A stretch of DNA of 64,000 nt from Frankia sp. QA3 (GCF_000262465.1 NZ_CM001489.1:2352597-2416596); one strand, 5' to 3'. Positions 51,635 through 60,609 are shown, numbered from the stretch's first letter. Notes: generated by a model from the letters alone, not told the origin. Program-made: numbers and translations.

Positions 51635-53149
51635 TCAGGCGGTCGGCGGCGTTCCCAGCACCAGGGCGAAGGTCGCCCGGTCCGCCAGCCCGCCGGACCG
51701 GGCGAGCGAGATGAACTTCTGCTCGGTGTAGGCGTCGAGCGCGTCGGGGCCGCCCTCGCGTCCCAGGCCGCTCTGCTTGAATCCGCCGAACGGGTAGGCC
51801 GGGTGGATGACGTGCCAGTCGTTGACGTACACCATGCCGGCGTCGAGCCGGCGGGCCACGGCCAGGGCGCGCTGCTCGTCGCGGCCCCACACGCCGGCCG
51901 ACAGGCCGTAGTCGGTGTCGTTGGCGATGGCGACCGCCTCGTCGACGGAGTCGTACGTCAGCACGGTGAGCACCGGGCCGAAGACCTCTTCGCGGGCGAT
52001 TCGCGCATCGTTGGTGACGTCGGTGACGACGGTGGGTTCGACCCAGTTGCCCGTCTCGAACCCCGGGCCCTGCGGGACGCCGCCGCCCAGGGCGATGGTG
52101 GCGCCGTCCTGGCGGGCCGACTCCAGGTAGGCCAGGATGCGGTCCCGCTGTCCGGCGCTGATCACCGGGCCGACGTCGGTCGCCGGGTCCAGCGGATCGC
52201 CGAGCCGCAGCGTCTTCGCCCGCTCCACCAGCCGGGAGACGAACTCGTCCTTCAGCACGCCCGGGACGAGCAGCCTGGTGCCCGCCTCACAGGCCTGCCC
52301 GTTGTTGGCCAGGACCGCGAACAGCGCCCCGTCGACGGCGAGCGGCAGGTCCGCGTCGTCGAGGACGATGTTCGGCCCCTTGCCGCCAAGCTCCAGTGTC
52401 ACCCGCTTCACCGTGTCGGCGGACGCGCTCAGGATGGCCTTGCCGACCTCGGTCGAGCCGGTGAAGGCCACCTTGCGGACGTCGGGGTGGCCGCTGAGGT
52501 GGGCGCCGGCCGGGTCGCCGTCGCCCGTGACGACGTTGAGCACCCCGGCGGGCAGACCGGCCGCCTCGAACTCCCTGGCGAGCTCGAGAGCCAGCAGCGG
52601 CGCGTGCTCGTCGGGCTTGAGCACGACGGTGTTCCCGGCGGCGAGCGCCGGGGCGACCTTCCAGATGATCACGAGGAGTGGGATGTTCCAGGGCACGATC
52701 GCGGCCACCACGCCCAGCGGTTCCCGGCGCAGTACTCCCGCGGCCGGAATCGGGCCGATCTCGGGTCCGGCCTTCTCGAACTCGTAGGACTTCGCGAGAT
52801 CGGCGAGGTAGCGGAGCTGACCGATCGACAGGCCGAGGTGCAGGGCGCCGGTGACGCGGATCGTCGCGCCGTTCTCCCGGCTCTGCAGGGCCGCGAGCTC
52901 GGACAGGCGCTCGGTGAGACGATCGGCCACCGCGTGCAGCAACGCCGAGCGTTCCTGCGGCGCGGTGTGCCGCCACACGCCCGCCTCGTGCGCGGCCCTG
53001 GCCGCGGCGACCGCCCGGTCGACGTGTGCGACCCCGCCCTTCGCGACGGTCGCCACGAGTTCGCCCGTGGCCGGACTTCTGATCTCGTACCGCTCGGCGG
53101 AATCGAGCCATTCCCCGCCGATGAACAACGGGTAGTGCGGTGCGGACAC
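51635..53149 (-). CDS. Aldehyde dehydrogenase
   Basis: 504 residues from GTG 53149, with GGGAGAAAAG upstream. Complete ALDH: VVAAIVPWNIPLLVIIWKVA, VLKPDEHAPLLALELAREFE, KVAFTGSTEVGKAIL, VTLELGGKGPNIVLDDADLP with catalytic Glu, NNGQACEAGTRLLVP with catalytic Cys, and EEVFGPVLTVLTYD. Non-acylating type. In this train it would oxidise an aldehyde (for example from a terpenoid alcohol) to the acid that the downstream ligase activates. Substrate not determinable. Confidence 0.92.
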   Translation of the reverse strand: MSAPHYPLFIGGEWLDSAERYEIRSPATGELVATVAKGGVAHVDRAVAAARAAHEAGVWRHTAPQERSALLHAVADRLTERLSELAALQSRENGATIRVTGALHLGLSIGQLRYLADLAKSYEFEKAGPEIGPIPAAGVLRREPLGVVAAIVPWNIPLLVIIWKVAPALAAGNTVVLKPDEHAPLLALELAREFEAAGLPAGVLNVVTGDGDPAGAHLSGHPDVRKVAFTGSTEVGKAILSASADTVKRVTLELGGKGPNIVLDDADLPLAVDGALFAVLANNGQACEAGTRLLVPGVLKDEFVSRLVERAKTLRLGDPLDPATDVGPVISAGQRDRILAYLESARQDGATIALGGGVPQGPGFETGNWVEPTVVTDVTNDARIAREEVFGPVLTVLTYDSVDEAVAIANDTDYGLSAGVWGRDEQRALAVARRLDAGMVYVNDWHVIHPAYPFGGFKQSGLGREGGPDALDAYTEQKFISLARSGGLADRATFALVLGTPPTA

Positions 53150-53175
53150 CTTTTCTCCCTCAGAGATGGCGGGGT

Positions 53176-53775
53176 TCAGTCCCGGGGCCGAAGGTGGCGG
53201 TACTCGCTGCGGTAGTACAGGAGCGGAGCGCCGCCCTCGCCGGCCCGCAGGGATTGCACGTGGCAGGTGACGATGTGATGGTCGCCGCCGTCGTGGACCT
53301 CGGCGACGGTCGCGCCGATGTGCGCGGCGGCGCTGTCCAGCGCGGGTGCGCCGTTCGGCAGCGGCGTCCACGCGACGCCGGCGAACTTGTCCGCGCCGCT
53401 GCGCGCGAATCCATTGCTGATCTCGTGCTGGTCCGCGCTGAGGATGTTGACGCACAACCGCCCGGAGCCCGCCAGCACCGGCCAGGACGTGGAGGTCCGG
53501 GCGGGACAGAACAGGATCATCGGCGGATCGAGGGACAGGGCCGTGAACGACTGGCAGGTCAGGCCCACCGGTCGGCCCCCGGCCATCGCCGTCACGATGA
53601 CGACGCCGGTGGCGAAATGCGACAGGACGTCGCGGAAGGCGGCGGAGTCGACGAGCGGCGCCGGCGGCGCGGGCCGCGCCCCCGGCCCGGCCGAGTTGGC
53701 GGCGCTCTGGTCGGCACGGGTGCGGTCGGAACCGGACAGACCCGAATGGCTGTGAGAACTCATCGTCGTTTCCAT
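53176..53775 (-). CDS. Flavin reductase-like domain protein
   Basis: 199 residues from ATG 53775 (ATG 53763 also possible). HpaC/DIM6-type: FRDVLSHFATGVVIVTAMAG, PVGLTCQSFTALSLDPPMIL, FCPARTSTSWPVLAGSGRLC and VNILSADQHEISNGFA, ending with DHHIVTCHVQSLRAGEG and LLYYRSEYR. Such proteins supply FMNH2/FADH2 to partner monooxygenases using NAD(P)H. No group D flavin monooxygenase is adjacent; the luciferase-like enzyme at 62234-63268 or the divergent ACAD-like protein are possible partners. Confidence 0.9.
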   Translation of the reverse strand: METTMSSHSHSGLSGSDRTRADQSAANSAGPGARPAPPAPLVDSAAFRDVLSHFATGVVIVTAMAGGRPVGLTCQSFTALSLDPPMILFCPARTSTSWPVLAGSGRLCVNILSADQHEISNGFARSGADKFAGVAWTPLPNGAPALDSAAAHIGATVAEVHDGGDHHIVTCHVQSLRAGEGGAPLLYYRSEYRHLRPRD

Positions 53776-53779
53776 GGAG

Positions 53780-55381
53780 TTATCCGATCTCCCGGCTGCG
53801 GCCCGCCCAGTACGGCGCGCGAATCGCCTTTTTGTCGACCTTGCCCGCGGGGTTCACCGGGAGGCTGTCGCGGAACACGATCGACTTCGGCGCCGGCACG
53901 CTGCCGAGCTCACGTTTGACGTGGGCGATCAGGTCGCCTTCCCGCACCGTCTCGGAAGGCTTGGCAACCACGACCGCGAGCACGGCCTCGCCCCACTTCT
54001 CGTGCGGTACGCCGACCACCGCGGCCTGGGCCACCGCCGGGTGGGTCAACAGCACGTCCTCGACCTGACGTGGGAAGACGTTGAATCCGCCGCTGACCAC
54101 CATGTCCTTCTTGCGGTCGACGATGTAGAGGAACCCGTCGGAGTCCAGGAAACCGATGTCGCCGGTGTGGACCCAGCCGTCCCGTAACGCCTCGGCGTTG
54201 CGGGCGGGGTCGACGTAGGTCAGCATCTGCCCGAACTGCCGCGAGCAGATCTCCCCAGGTTCGCCGACCGGGAGCGGCTGGTCGCTTTCGTCCTGGATGG
54301 TGACCTTCACGTACGGGATCGGCCGCCCGGCCGAGGCCAGCCGTCGCAGACCCTGGTCGGTGTCCGCCCGGTGGTCCTCCTTGCGCAGGCACGACACGTA
54401 GCCCGGTTCGGTTCCGGCGTAGGTCTGGACGAAGATCGGACCGAAGGCGTCGAGCGCCTCGTGGAGGCGTTCCGGGGCGATCGGAGCACCCGCGTAGATC
54501 ATCGTGTTCAGCGACGAGAGGTCGAACGACGTCCGCCGTGGGTGGTCGAGCAGGAGGTAGATGATCGTCGGGACCACGGCCGTGGCGGTCACCCGCTCCT
54601 TCTCGATCGTCTTGAGGAGAACGTCGACGTCGAGTCCCGGCAGCATCACGTTCACCCCGCCGCGCAGGAACGTCGGCATCACGAAGATCTGCGTGAAGTG
54701 GGTGAGGGGAGCCCCGTGCGCGAAGATCTCGCCCGGCCGGATGTCGGCGATCTCGAGTCCCGCCGTGATGCTGTAATGCGCCCAGGTGAAGTGAGAATTG
54801 ACCACCCCTTTCGGTTCACCCGTGCTCCCGGACGTGAACAGCACATACGCGTCGTCGTCCTCGGACAGGGACGTCGACGGCGGCGAATCCGGTTGCGAGT
54901 CGAAGAAGGTCCGGTAGTCGAGAACGTCGAGGGCGTCGAGGACCGTTGCCTGCCCGCCACCGGCACCGGCGGTGGCCCCGTGGCCATCGGCCAGGCGGAT
55001 GACCCGCTTGACGTCAGGCAGACCGTCGAGCAGCTCGGCGACGACCGCGTCGAACTGGGCGTGATAGATGAGGGTGGTGGCGCCGGCCTGTCCCAGGATG
55101 GCGCGATGCCCGCCGGCCGCGGACCGCGTCGGCATCTGCACCAGCACCGCCCCGGCCTTCCAGATGCCGTGCTGGGTCGGGATGAACTCCAGGATGTTGG
55201 GCAGCAACAGGCCGACCCGGTCGCCCTTCTCCACGCCCAGCGCCCCGAGCCCGTTCCCCACCCGGTTGGCCCAGCTCCGCATCTGCCGGTAGGTGAGCCG
55301 GCGATCATCGTCGATGATCGCCGTCGAGTCCGCGTAGTACAGACACACCCGATCGAACACCTCTGGCAGGGTGCCCCACAT
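53780..55381 (-). CDS. AMP-forming acyl-CoA ligase
   Basis: 533 residues from ATG 55381 (TGGAGGT 10 nt upstream). ANL family: YVLFTSGSTGEPKGVVNSHF is the P-loop, TYAGTEPGYVSC the A5 motif, RDGWVHTGDIGFLDSDGFLY and IVDRKKDMVVSGGFNVFPRQ the hinge, and PVNPAGKVDKKAIR the C-terminal Lys. It activates a carboxylic acid with ATP and CoA, the entry step to the acyl-CoA train. Medium/long or branched acids fit the context. Confidence 0.93.
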   Translation of the reverse strand: MWGTLPEVFDRVCLYYADSTAIIDDDRRLTYRQMRSWANRVGNGLGALGVEKGDRVGLLLPNILEFIPTQHGIWKAGAVLVQMPTRSAAGGHRAILGQAGATTLIYHAQFDAVVAELLDGLPDVKRVIRLADGHGATAGAGGGQATVLDALDVLDYRTFFDSQPDSPPSTSLSEDDDAYVLFTSGSTGEPKGVVNSHFTWAHYSITAGLEIADIRPGEIFAHGAPLTHFTQIFVMPTFLRGGVNVMLPGLDVDVLLKTIEKERVTATAVVPTIIYLLLDHPRRTSFDLSSLNTMIYAGAPIAPERLHEALDAFGPIFVQTYAGTEPGYVSCLRKEDHRADTDQGLRRLASAGRPIPYVKVTIQDESDQPLPVGEPGEICSRQFGQMLTYVDPARNAEALRDGWVHTGDIGFLDSDGFLYIVDRKKDMVVSGGFNVFPRQVEDVLLTHPAVAQAAVVGVPHEKWGEAVLAVVVAKPSETVREGDLIAHVKRELGSVPAPKSIVFRDSLPVNPAGKVDKKAIRAPYWAGRSREIG

Positions 55382-55509
55382 GACTGCTGAACCTCCAGAT
55401 CGAACTGCCGTCCACCGGCCCGCGAAAAACGGGATCTCACCACCGTTGCCGAACACCGGCGAAGCGGCCGCGTCGCCGGCCGTCGCGGGATTCACGGCGA
55501 ACGGGGCTA

Positions 55510-56010
55510 TCACCCCGGGAGCAGGCCGGGGTCGAAATCCTTGTCCCAGTAGTGCGGGGTGAGGACCGGCAGGCCGAGTTTCTGGAGTACCGGAGTGTCG
55601 TTCCAGTTGGTCAGCTCACGGTCGATCCGGCCGTCCGCATCGAACTGGTGCCAGGTCTGGCCACGGGTGGACAGCGTCCGGCCGCCGGTCGGCACTCCCC
55701 GAAAGCCCGCGAGGTGCTCACCGGTCCAACGCCAGAGGATCGTCACGGCGGGCGCCCCGTTACCCCCGGTGGTCTCGATGGCCTCGAGTACCTCGAAACG
55801 ATGGATCCCGACGCCGTTGCCGGCGTCGCCGTTCGCGTACGGGGCGAGGCGTTCGCGCAGCTCGGCCCGGTCGGTAGCGGTGTCGTGGACGTGGTCGACC
55901 GCCCGGCGGTCGTCGTAGAGCACCTCGTCCGCGTACAGGGCCACGGCGGCCTCGGTGTCCGTGGTGAGCGCCTGCGCCCAGCGCTGCGCGTGGTCGGTGG
56001 CCTTGCTCAT
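55510..56010 (-). CDS. SnoaL-like (NTF2-fold) protein 1
   Basis: 166 residues from ATG 56010. NTF2-like pattern: AVALYADEVLYDDRRAVDHV, LRERLAPYANGDAGNGVGIH, ILWRWTGEHLAGFRGVPTGG, TLSTRGQTWHQFDADGRIDR, ELTNWNDTPVLQKLGLPV. SnoaL relatives are cyclases, isomerases or hydratases with a hydrophobic pocket. The next gene upstream is a paralog with the same motifs. Its place at the head of the catabolic train suggests it acts on the starting compound or an early intermediate (inference). Confidence 0.85.
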   Translation of the reverse strand: MSKATDHAQRWAQALTTDTEAAVALYADEVLYDDRRAVDHVHDTATDRAELRERLAPYANGDAGNGVGIHRFEVLEAIETTGGNGAPAVTILWRWTGEHLAGFRGVPTGGRTLSTRGQTWHQFDADGRIDRELTNWNDTPVLQKLGLPVLTPHYWDKDFDPGLLPG

Positions 56011-56043
56011 CGACGTGTTCCCTTCGCTTCGGGTCTCGGGGCC

Positions 56044-56547
56044 TCAGACCGCGGCGGACGCAGGGACCCCGGCGGACGCAGGGACCGCGGCGGACGCGGG
56101 GACCGGGGCGGTGACGCCGCCGTGGATCGACACCGGCAGGCCCAGCGTGTGCAGCGGGGAGACGGCGTCCCAGTACGTCGACTCACGCCTGATGCGACCG
56201 TCGGCGTCGTAGAGGTGGAAGGTCTGACCGGAGGTACTGAACGTCTTCCCCTCCGTGGGGACGCCGAGGAAGGCGGCCGAGCCCTCGGGCTCCCAGGTCC
56301 AGCGGATGATCCCGCTGCGGGCGTCGCCGATGTACTCGTCGATCCGGAACAGGTTGATCCCGATGCCGTTGGTCAGGTCCTTGTTCGCGTACGGCGCGAA
56401 GACCCGGTGCAGATCCTCCTTGTCGGTGATCGACTGGTCAAGGATCAGATCCTCGAAGAGGAAGTCGTCGGCATACAGGGCGCAAACCTTCTCCGCGCTT
56501 TCACGAAATGCCTTGAGCCATAACACGGCGAACCGGTAGGACGACAT
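56044..56547 (-). CDS. SnoaL-like (NTF2-fold) protein 2
   Basis: 167 residues from ATG 56547, with AAGGAG 9 nt upstream. It parallels SnoaL-like protein 1: VCALYADDFLFEDLILDQSI, FAPYANKDLTNGIGINLF, IIRWTWEPEGSAAFLGVPTE, TFSTSGQTFHLYDADGRIRR, STYWDAVSPLHTLGLPVS. The C terminus ends in three PAS(A/G) units (PASAAVPASAGVPASAAV) made by a short DNA repeat and absent from its paralog. It is the first gene of the minus-strand train; the divergent ACAD begins 345 nt away. Confidence 0.85.
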   Translation of the reverse strand: MSSYRFAVLWLKAFRESAEKVCALYADDFLFEDLILDQSITDKEDLHRVFAPYANKDLTNGIGINLFRIDEYIGDARSGIIRWTWEPEGSAAFLGVPTEGKTFSTSGQTFHLYDADGRIRRESTYWDAVSPLHTLGLPVSIHGGVTAPVPASAAVPASAGVPASAAV

Positions 56548-56891
56548 CTGGCCATGCTCCTTCACGCCGACGGGGATAGACCAGTCGATGGCCGGCGCAG
56601 CGCCGGCGGGGATGACCCAACGGTAGGGCCGGACGAGACAGGACGCGTCATCCCTCGGGGTTAAACACCTTGCCCGTTCGGGTGAGCATCCGAACGGTCG
56701 GAAGACCGCCCCCGGCCAGCTACGGGAGCAGGGAGCAGGGAGCGCGGAGCCGGCGCCCGGCGGGTCGGGACCCCTGCGACGTGTCACCCCATCGAAGGGC
56801 AGAAGCTCTCCCGCGGGGAGATTTCAACACGTGCATATCCGGTCTACGTTCACCAGTACGCGGTCATCAACGACGAGGAGTGAGCTGCGGC

Positions 56892-58109
56892 ATGGGAAAA
56901 CACGATGTGGAGATAACGCCAGCCGAACGGGACGAGGTGCTCGAGACGGCCCGTACGCTGGCGAAGGAATTCGCGGTGGCCGGTCCGTCCGCCGACGCGG
57001 AGAACCGCTTTCCCACCGAGCTCGTGCCGCTCTACAAGGACAGCGGCCTGCCCGCGATCGCGGTTCCCAAGAAGTACGGCGGCCTCGGCGCCGACATCGC
57101 GACCACGGCGGGTGTCTCCAGGGAGCTCGCGAAGGGCGACCCGGCGATCGCGCTGGCGTTCAACATGCACCAGACGATGATCGGTATCTTCCGCGGCCTG
57201 CTCGACGAGGCCACCAGGGAGCGCGTCTTCTCCGAGGTCGTCGGGGAACGAAAGATCATCTGCGGACCGTTCAGCGAGGACCGGGCCGGTCTGAGCGGCC
57301 TCGCCGACACGAAGGCGGTTCCCGACGGCAGCGGCGGCTGGCGGATCCACGGGAAGAAGACGTGGGCCACCCTCTGCCTGGGAGCCGACATCGTCGCCTT
57401 CAACGCGACGATCACGGACACCGACGGGCAGCTGCCCGCGGACTTCACCGAGCACGCGGCCCGGGAGGCCGTCTTCGTGCTGCCGATGGACAGCCCCGGG
57501 ATCAGCATCATCGAGACCTGGGACACCATGGGGATGCGGGCGACCGGCACCCACACGATCGTCTTCAACGACGTGCCGGCGCCCGCCGGCTCCTACGGCG
57601 GGAACTTCCGCAACGGGCTGTTCGGCGAGTTCGAGTGGGCGTCGATGAGCTTCGCGTCCGTGTACCTGGGCCTGGCGGAGAAGGCCTACGCCGAGACGCG
57701 GGAGATCCTGAAGAAGAAGAGCCTCGGCGCGACGATGGAGGGCAAGGACGTCGCCCTGAAGGGGATCGGCTTCGTCCAGTACGGACTCGGCAAGATGCTG
57801 GTGGACGTGGAGACCGCGGCGCGGGCGTTGGAGACCACCGGCCGGATCCTCATCGAGGGCCGCGACGCCGAGTGGAACCCGAGCGCGCGCACGGCGTTGA
57901 TCGACGTCACCAAGGTCACCGCGACGGAGACCGCGATCAGGGTGACGGACGCGGCGCTCCGGCTCGTCGGTGGGTCCTCCTTCCGACGGGGACACGTGCT
58001 CGAACGCCTCTACCGGGACGCCCGCGGCGGCCCCTTCCATCCGCTCACCACCGACCAGGCCTACGACCTGCTCGGACGTGCCGAACTGGGGCTGCTCGGC
58101 GCGCCGTGA
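56892..58109 (+). CDS. Acyl-CoA dehydrogenase-like flavoprotein
   Basis: 405 residues from ATG 56892 (GAGGAG at 56874-56880). ACAD fold: VPKKYGGLGADIATTAGVSR, FNMHQTMIGIFRGLL, ICGPFSEDRAGLSGLADTKA, then GWRIHGKKTWATLCLGADIV and TWDTMGMRATGTHTIVFNDV. The C-terminal part (RLVGGSSFRRGHVLERLYRD) resembles the flavin-dependent monooxygenase-like branch of ACADs (HsaA/DszC relatives) more than the classical Glu-base dehydrogenases, so it could be a monooxygenase fed by the flavin reductase at 53176. Divergent from the train. Confidence 0.85.
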   Translation: MGKHDVEITPAERDEVLETARTLAKEFAVAGPSADAENRFPTELVPLYKDSGLPAIAVPKKYGGLGADIATTAGVSRELAKGDPAIALAFNMHQTMIGIFRGLLDEATRERVFSEVVGERKIICGPFSEDRAGLSGLADTKAVPDGSGGWRIHGKKTWATLCLGADIVAFNATITDTDGQLPADFTEHAAREAVFVLPMDSPGISIIETWDTMGMRATGTHTIVFNDVPAPAGSYGGNFRNGLFGEFEWASMSFASVYLGLAEKAYAETREILKKKSLGATMEGKDVALKGIGFVQYGLGKMLVDVETAARALETTGRILIEGRDAEWNPSARTALIDVTKVTATETAIRVTDAALRLVGGSSFRRGHVLERLYRDARGGPFHPLTTDQAYDLLGRAELGLLGAP

Positions 58110-58115
58110 GGAACG

Positions 58116-58157
58116 CCGGGCGCGGCCGGGCGGCGAGGAACGCCCGGCCGCGCCCGG
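58116..58157. terminator. Perfect 17-bp stem-loop between convergent genes
   Basis: CCGGGCGCGGCCGGGCG (58116-58132) pairs perfectly with CGCCCGGCCGCGCCCGG (58141-58157) around GCGAGGAA. It lies 6 nt after the ACAD stop and before the LuxR gene's end, so it can serve both strands. Confidence 0.7.
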
Positions 58158-58180
58158 GGCGGCCACGGTGACCGGCCGCC

Positions 58181-59389
58181 TCAGCCGCCGTCGCCGTGCA
58201 CGGCGATTCCCAGGGACCGTGCGATCGCCTGCGACCGGTTCACCGCTCCGAGCTTGCGCAGTATGTGTTTCACGTGCGATTTCACGGTGTCCTCGGAGAT
58301 GACCAGCGTCTCGGCGATGGCACCGTTCGTCGCTCCCGCCACCATCAGCTCGAGGACCTCCGACTCGCGCGCGGTGAGCTCCCCACCGGGATGCCCGGTG
58401 GGGACCGGATGGGGGGGAACGGAAGTCCGTGGCATGGCTCCTACGGCCGCGTGCGGCGAGAAGTCGATACTCGCGTCGCAGAAGTCACTCACCGATTCGA
58501 CCGCCGACGACAGGATCTCCCGAGCCTGGTCGCGCTGGGTTCGCAGACGCTCGGCCAGAACGATCCGCTCGTACAGGTGGCTGAAACCCTCCGCGAAGGC
58601 CCAGAGGACGTCCCGGTCGAAGTCGTCCACGCGCCGCGAAGCCGGATGGTGGTCCGCGTGGAGGAAGCCCACCACCGAGGTGCCGTGCATCAAGGGGGCC
58701 ACCACGTAGGAGTCCGAGCGACCCGAGTCCACGATGATCGACCGGTGCACGGCGGTGCTCGCCGTGTCGTAGACGGCGACGGGCTGGCACTCGGTGAGCA
58801 GCCGCGTCTCGGGGATGCGGCCTTCGAGCCGAATCGGCTGGTCGACCCACCTCCCGAACCACGACTCGAACTCGTCGCCGTTGCTGAAGTAGGCCAACCA
58901 CGGCCGCCAGACGCCTTCGTCGACCCGGGACAGCACCGCGCGGCCGAATCCGCAGCGCCGGACCAGTTCCTCGCATGCGTGGTCCAGCAGATCCGTCGAG
59001 TGCGGCAGCACCCGCATGCGCGCGAGTCCCTCGGAGCAGGCGGCCAGTCGACGCATGCGCTGGTCTCGTTCGTGCTGGCCGAGGTCGAAGGCGAGTTCGT
59101 GCAGGTCCAGGACGAGCAGGCAGATCCGCAGGCCGGTGGCGCCGGCGTGACCGTCCATCGCGCGCAGCCGGTCGACGCAGAGCCGGACGAGGTCCGAGAC
59201 CACCTCGGTCCACGACGCCGAGGAGGCGAGGACGGTGCCGCGCGACGGTTCGATGCCGAGAGCGGCACGGACCTCGCCGTGCAGGAAGGCCAACCGAGCG
59301 CCGAGTTCGCGTTCGCGCCGCCGCCAGCCCCGGTCGCCGGCGGGTGCCGGGAACATGCTGTGCCGGCGGTCGCCGGCCGTCACGGTCAT
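58181..59389 (-). CDS. GAF-LuxR transcriptional regulator 1
   Basis: 402 residues from ATG 59389, overlapping the preceding stop (ATGA). A GAF-like domain covers about residues 135-280 (HACEELVRRCGFGRAVLSRV, SYVVAPLMHGTSVVGFLHAD). The C-terminal 60 residues are a LuxR helix-turn-helix: ELTARESEVLELMVAGATNG, AIAETLVISEDTVKSHVKHI, LRKLGAVNRSQAIARSLG. No receiver domain or phosphorylation site. It is a paralog of the gene just upstream and probably controls the neighbouring acyl-CoA train. Confidence 0.88.
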   Translation of the reverse strand: MTVTAGDRRHSMFPAPAGDRGWRRRERELGARLAFLHGEVRAALGIEPSRGTVLASSASWTEVVSDLVRLCVDRLRAMDGHAGATGLRICLLVLDLHELAFDLGQHERDQRMRRLAACSEGLARMRVLPHSTDLLDHACEELVRRCGFGRAVLSRVDEGVWRPWLAYFSNGDEFESWFGRWVDQPIRLEGRIPETRLLTECQPVAVYDTASTAVHRSIIVDSGRSDSYVVAPLMHGTSVVGFLHADHHPASRRVDDFDRDVLWAFAEGFSHLYERIVLAERLRTQRDQAREILSSAVESVSDFCDASIDFSPHAAVGAMPRTSVPPHPVPTGHPGGELTARESEVLELMVAGATNGAIAETLVISEDTVKSHVKHILRKLGAVNRSQAIARSLGIAVHGDGG

Positions 59390-60609
59390 AACGCGCGGTC
59401 CGCGGTGCGGGCGAGGTACAGGTACCGAGCGATCGCCTCGGCTCGGTTCGAGGCGCGCAGTTTGCGCAGGATGTGCTTCACGTGGGATTTCACCGTCGTC
59501 TCGGAGACTGTGAGGGCGTTGGCGATCTGTGCGTTGGTCGCACCCGCGGCCAGGAGGCGGAGCACCTCACGCTCCCGCGGAGTGAGTCCGTCGGGGATCG
59601 GGGGTGCCGCCGCGATCAGAGCCGACGGTGGGGGCGAGGAGCGCCCGGCCACCGCCGCGCGGCGCTGCGTGGACAGCTTGATCGTGCGCGCCAGTTGGAC
59701 CGGCGCGGTACCGAGCACCTCGCTCGTGGCGCGGACGGCGCGCAGCGCGTCCGCGATCCGATCGCGCTGCAGCCGCGAGCGTTCCAGCAGGACGGTCCGT
59801 TCGAGGATGAGTCCGAGACCGTCGGCGAACGTCTGGATGTGATCCCGGTCGGCCTCGGTGAGGCCCCGCCCCGAGGAGTAGGTGTCGGCGTGGAGGAAGC
59901 CGAGGACGCAGCCGCCCGCGACGATCGGCGCGGCGACGTACTCCCGCGTCCCGGAGATCTCGATCAGTGGCCGGAAGACGCGGCCCTCCGACTGGGCACG
60001 CCGGATCAACGCGGGCGCCCGCCGGCGGACCAGCTCGGTCTCGGGCATCGACGACGCCAGCGGTATCTCCACGTCCGTGAGGAAACGGCGCAGGGCCTCG
60101 TTGACGGGGCCGTCGGCATCCACCTCGGCGTGCAGCGCGACCGGCAGCCAGGTCGAACCGCGCAGACTGGAGATCATCGCTCGGTCGAAGCCGCCGGCCG
60201 TGCACAGTGCGGCGGGGGCGGCCCGGGTGATCCGCCCGGAGCTTGTCTCCCGGCGCAGCAGGGTGAGCTGGTCGCGGATCCGGCTCAGCGCCTGGAACGG
60301 CCCTTCCACCGCCCGCGCGCACAGCTCCGACCGCACCTCGCCGAGCTCGGCGAACAGATCGCCGATCCGGTCGAAGCGGCCCGCGCCGAGGGCGGCACGG
60401 AGCTCGGCGTCGGCGGACTCGGCCGCGAGCCGATCGAGCCGGGCCGCCAGAGCCGCCGCCGGACCGTCGTCGAAGGCGGGCAGCTGCGCCCCCGCCGCGG
60501 CGCGCAGCGCCGAGACCAGTTCCCGTCGTCGATCCCGAACCTCCACCTGCATCGACACGATCGCAGAGTCCGGCGCTCTCAAGGCTGTGCACCCTCCCAG
60601 TCCGAGCAC
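59386..60609 (-). CDS. GAF-LuxR transcriptional regulator 2
   Basis: 407 residues from GTG 60609; TTG 60582 (after GGGAGGG) or ATG 60552 could be the true start. GAF-like domain with EYVAAPIVAGGCVLGFLHAD, then LTEADRDHIQTFADGLGLIL. LuxR C-terminal domain: GLTPREREVLRLLAAGATNA, QIANALTVSETTVKSHVKHI, LRKLRASNRAEAIARYL. Same architecture as regulator 1 and overlapping it by 4 nt, so the two are co-made and might act as a heteromer. An Ala-rich N-terminal helical region of 130 residues differs from its paralog. Confidence 0.87.
   Translation of the reverse strand: MLGLGGCTALRAPDSAIVSMQVEVRDRRRELVSALRAAAGAQLPAFDDGPAAALAARLDRLAAESADAELRAALGAGRFDRIGDLFAELGEVRSELCARAVEGPFQALSRIRDQLTLLRRETSSGRITRAAPAALCTAGGFDRAMISSLRGSTWLPVALHAEVDADGPVNEALRRFLTDVEIPLASSMPETELVRRRAPALIRRAQSEGRVFRPLIEISGTREYVAAPIVAGGCVLGFLHADTYSSGRGLTEADRDHIQTFADGLGLILERTVLLERSRLQRDRIADALRAVRATSEVLGTAPVQLARTIKLSTQRRAAVAGRSSPPPSALIAAAPPIPDGLTPREREVLRLLAAGATNAQIANALTVSETTVKSHVKHILRKLRASNRAEAIARYLYLARTADRAL

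Noticed and set aside
49293..53215. Long plus-strand open frames over the ACAD and aldehyde dehydrogenase genes
   Set aside because: Typical high-GC antisense shadows of clear minus-strand genes.
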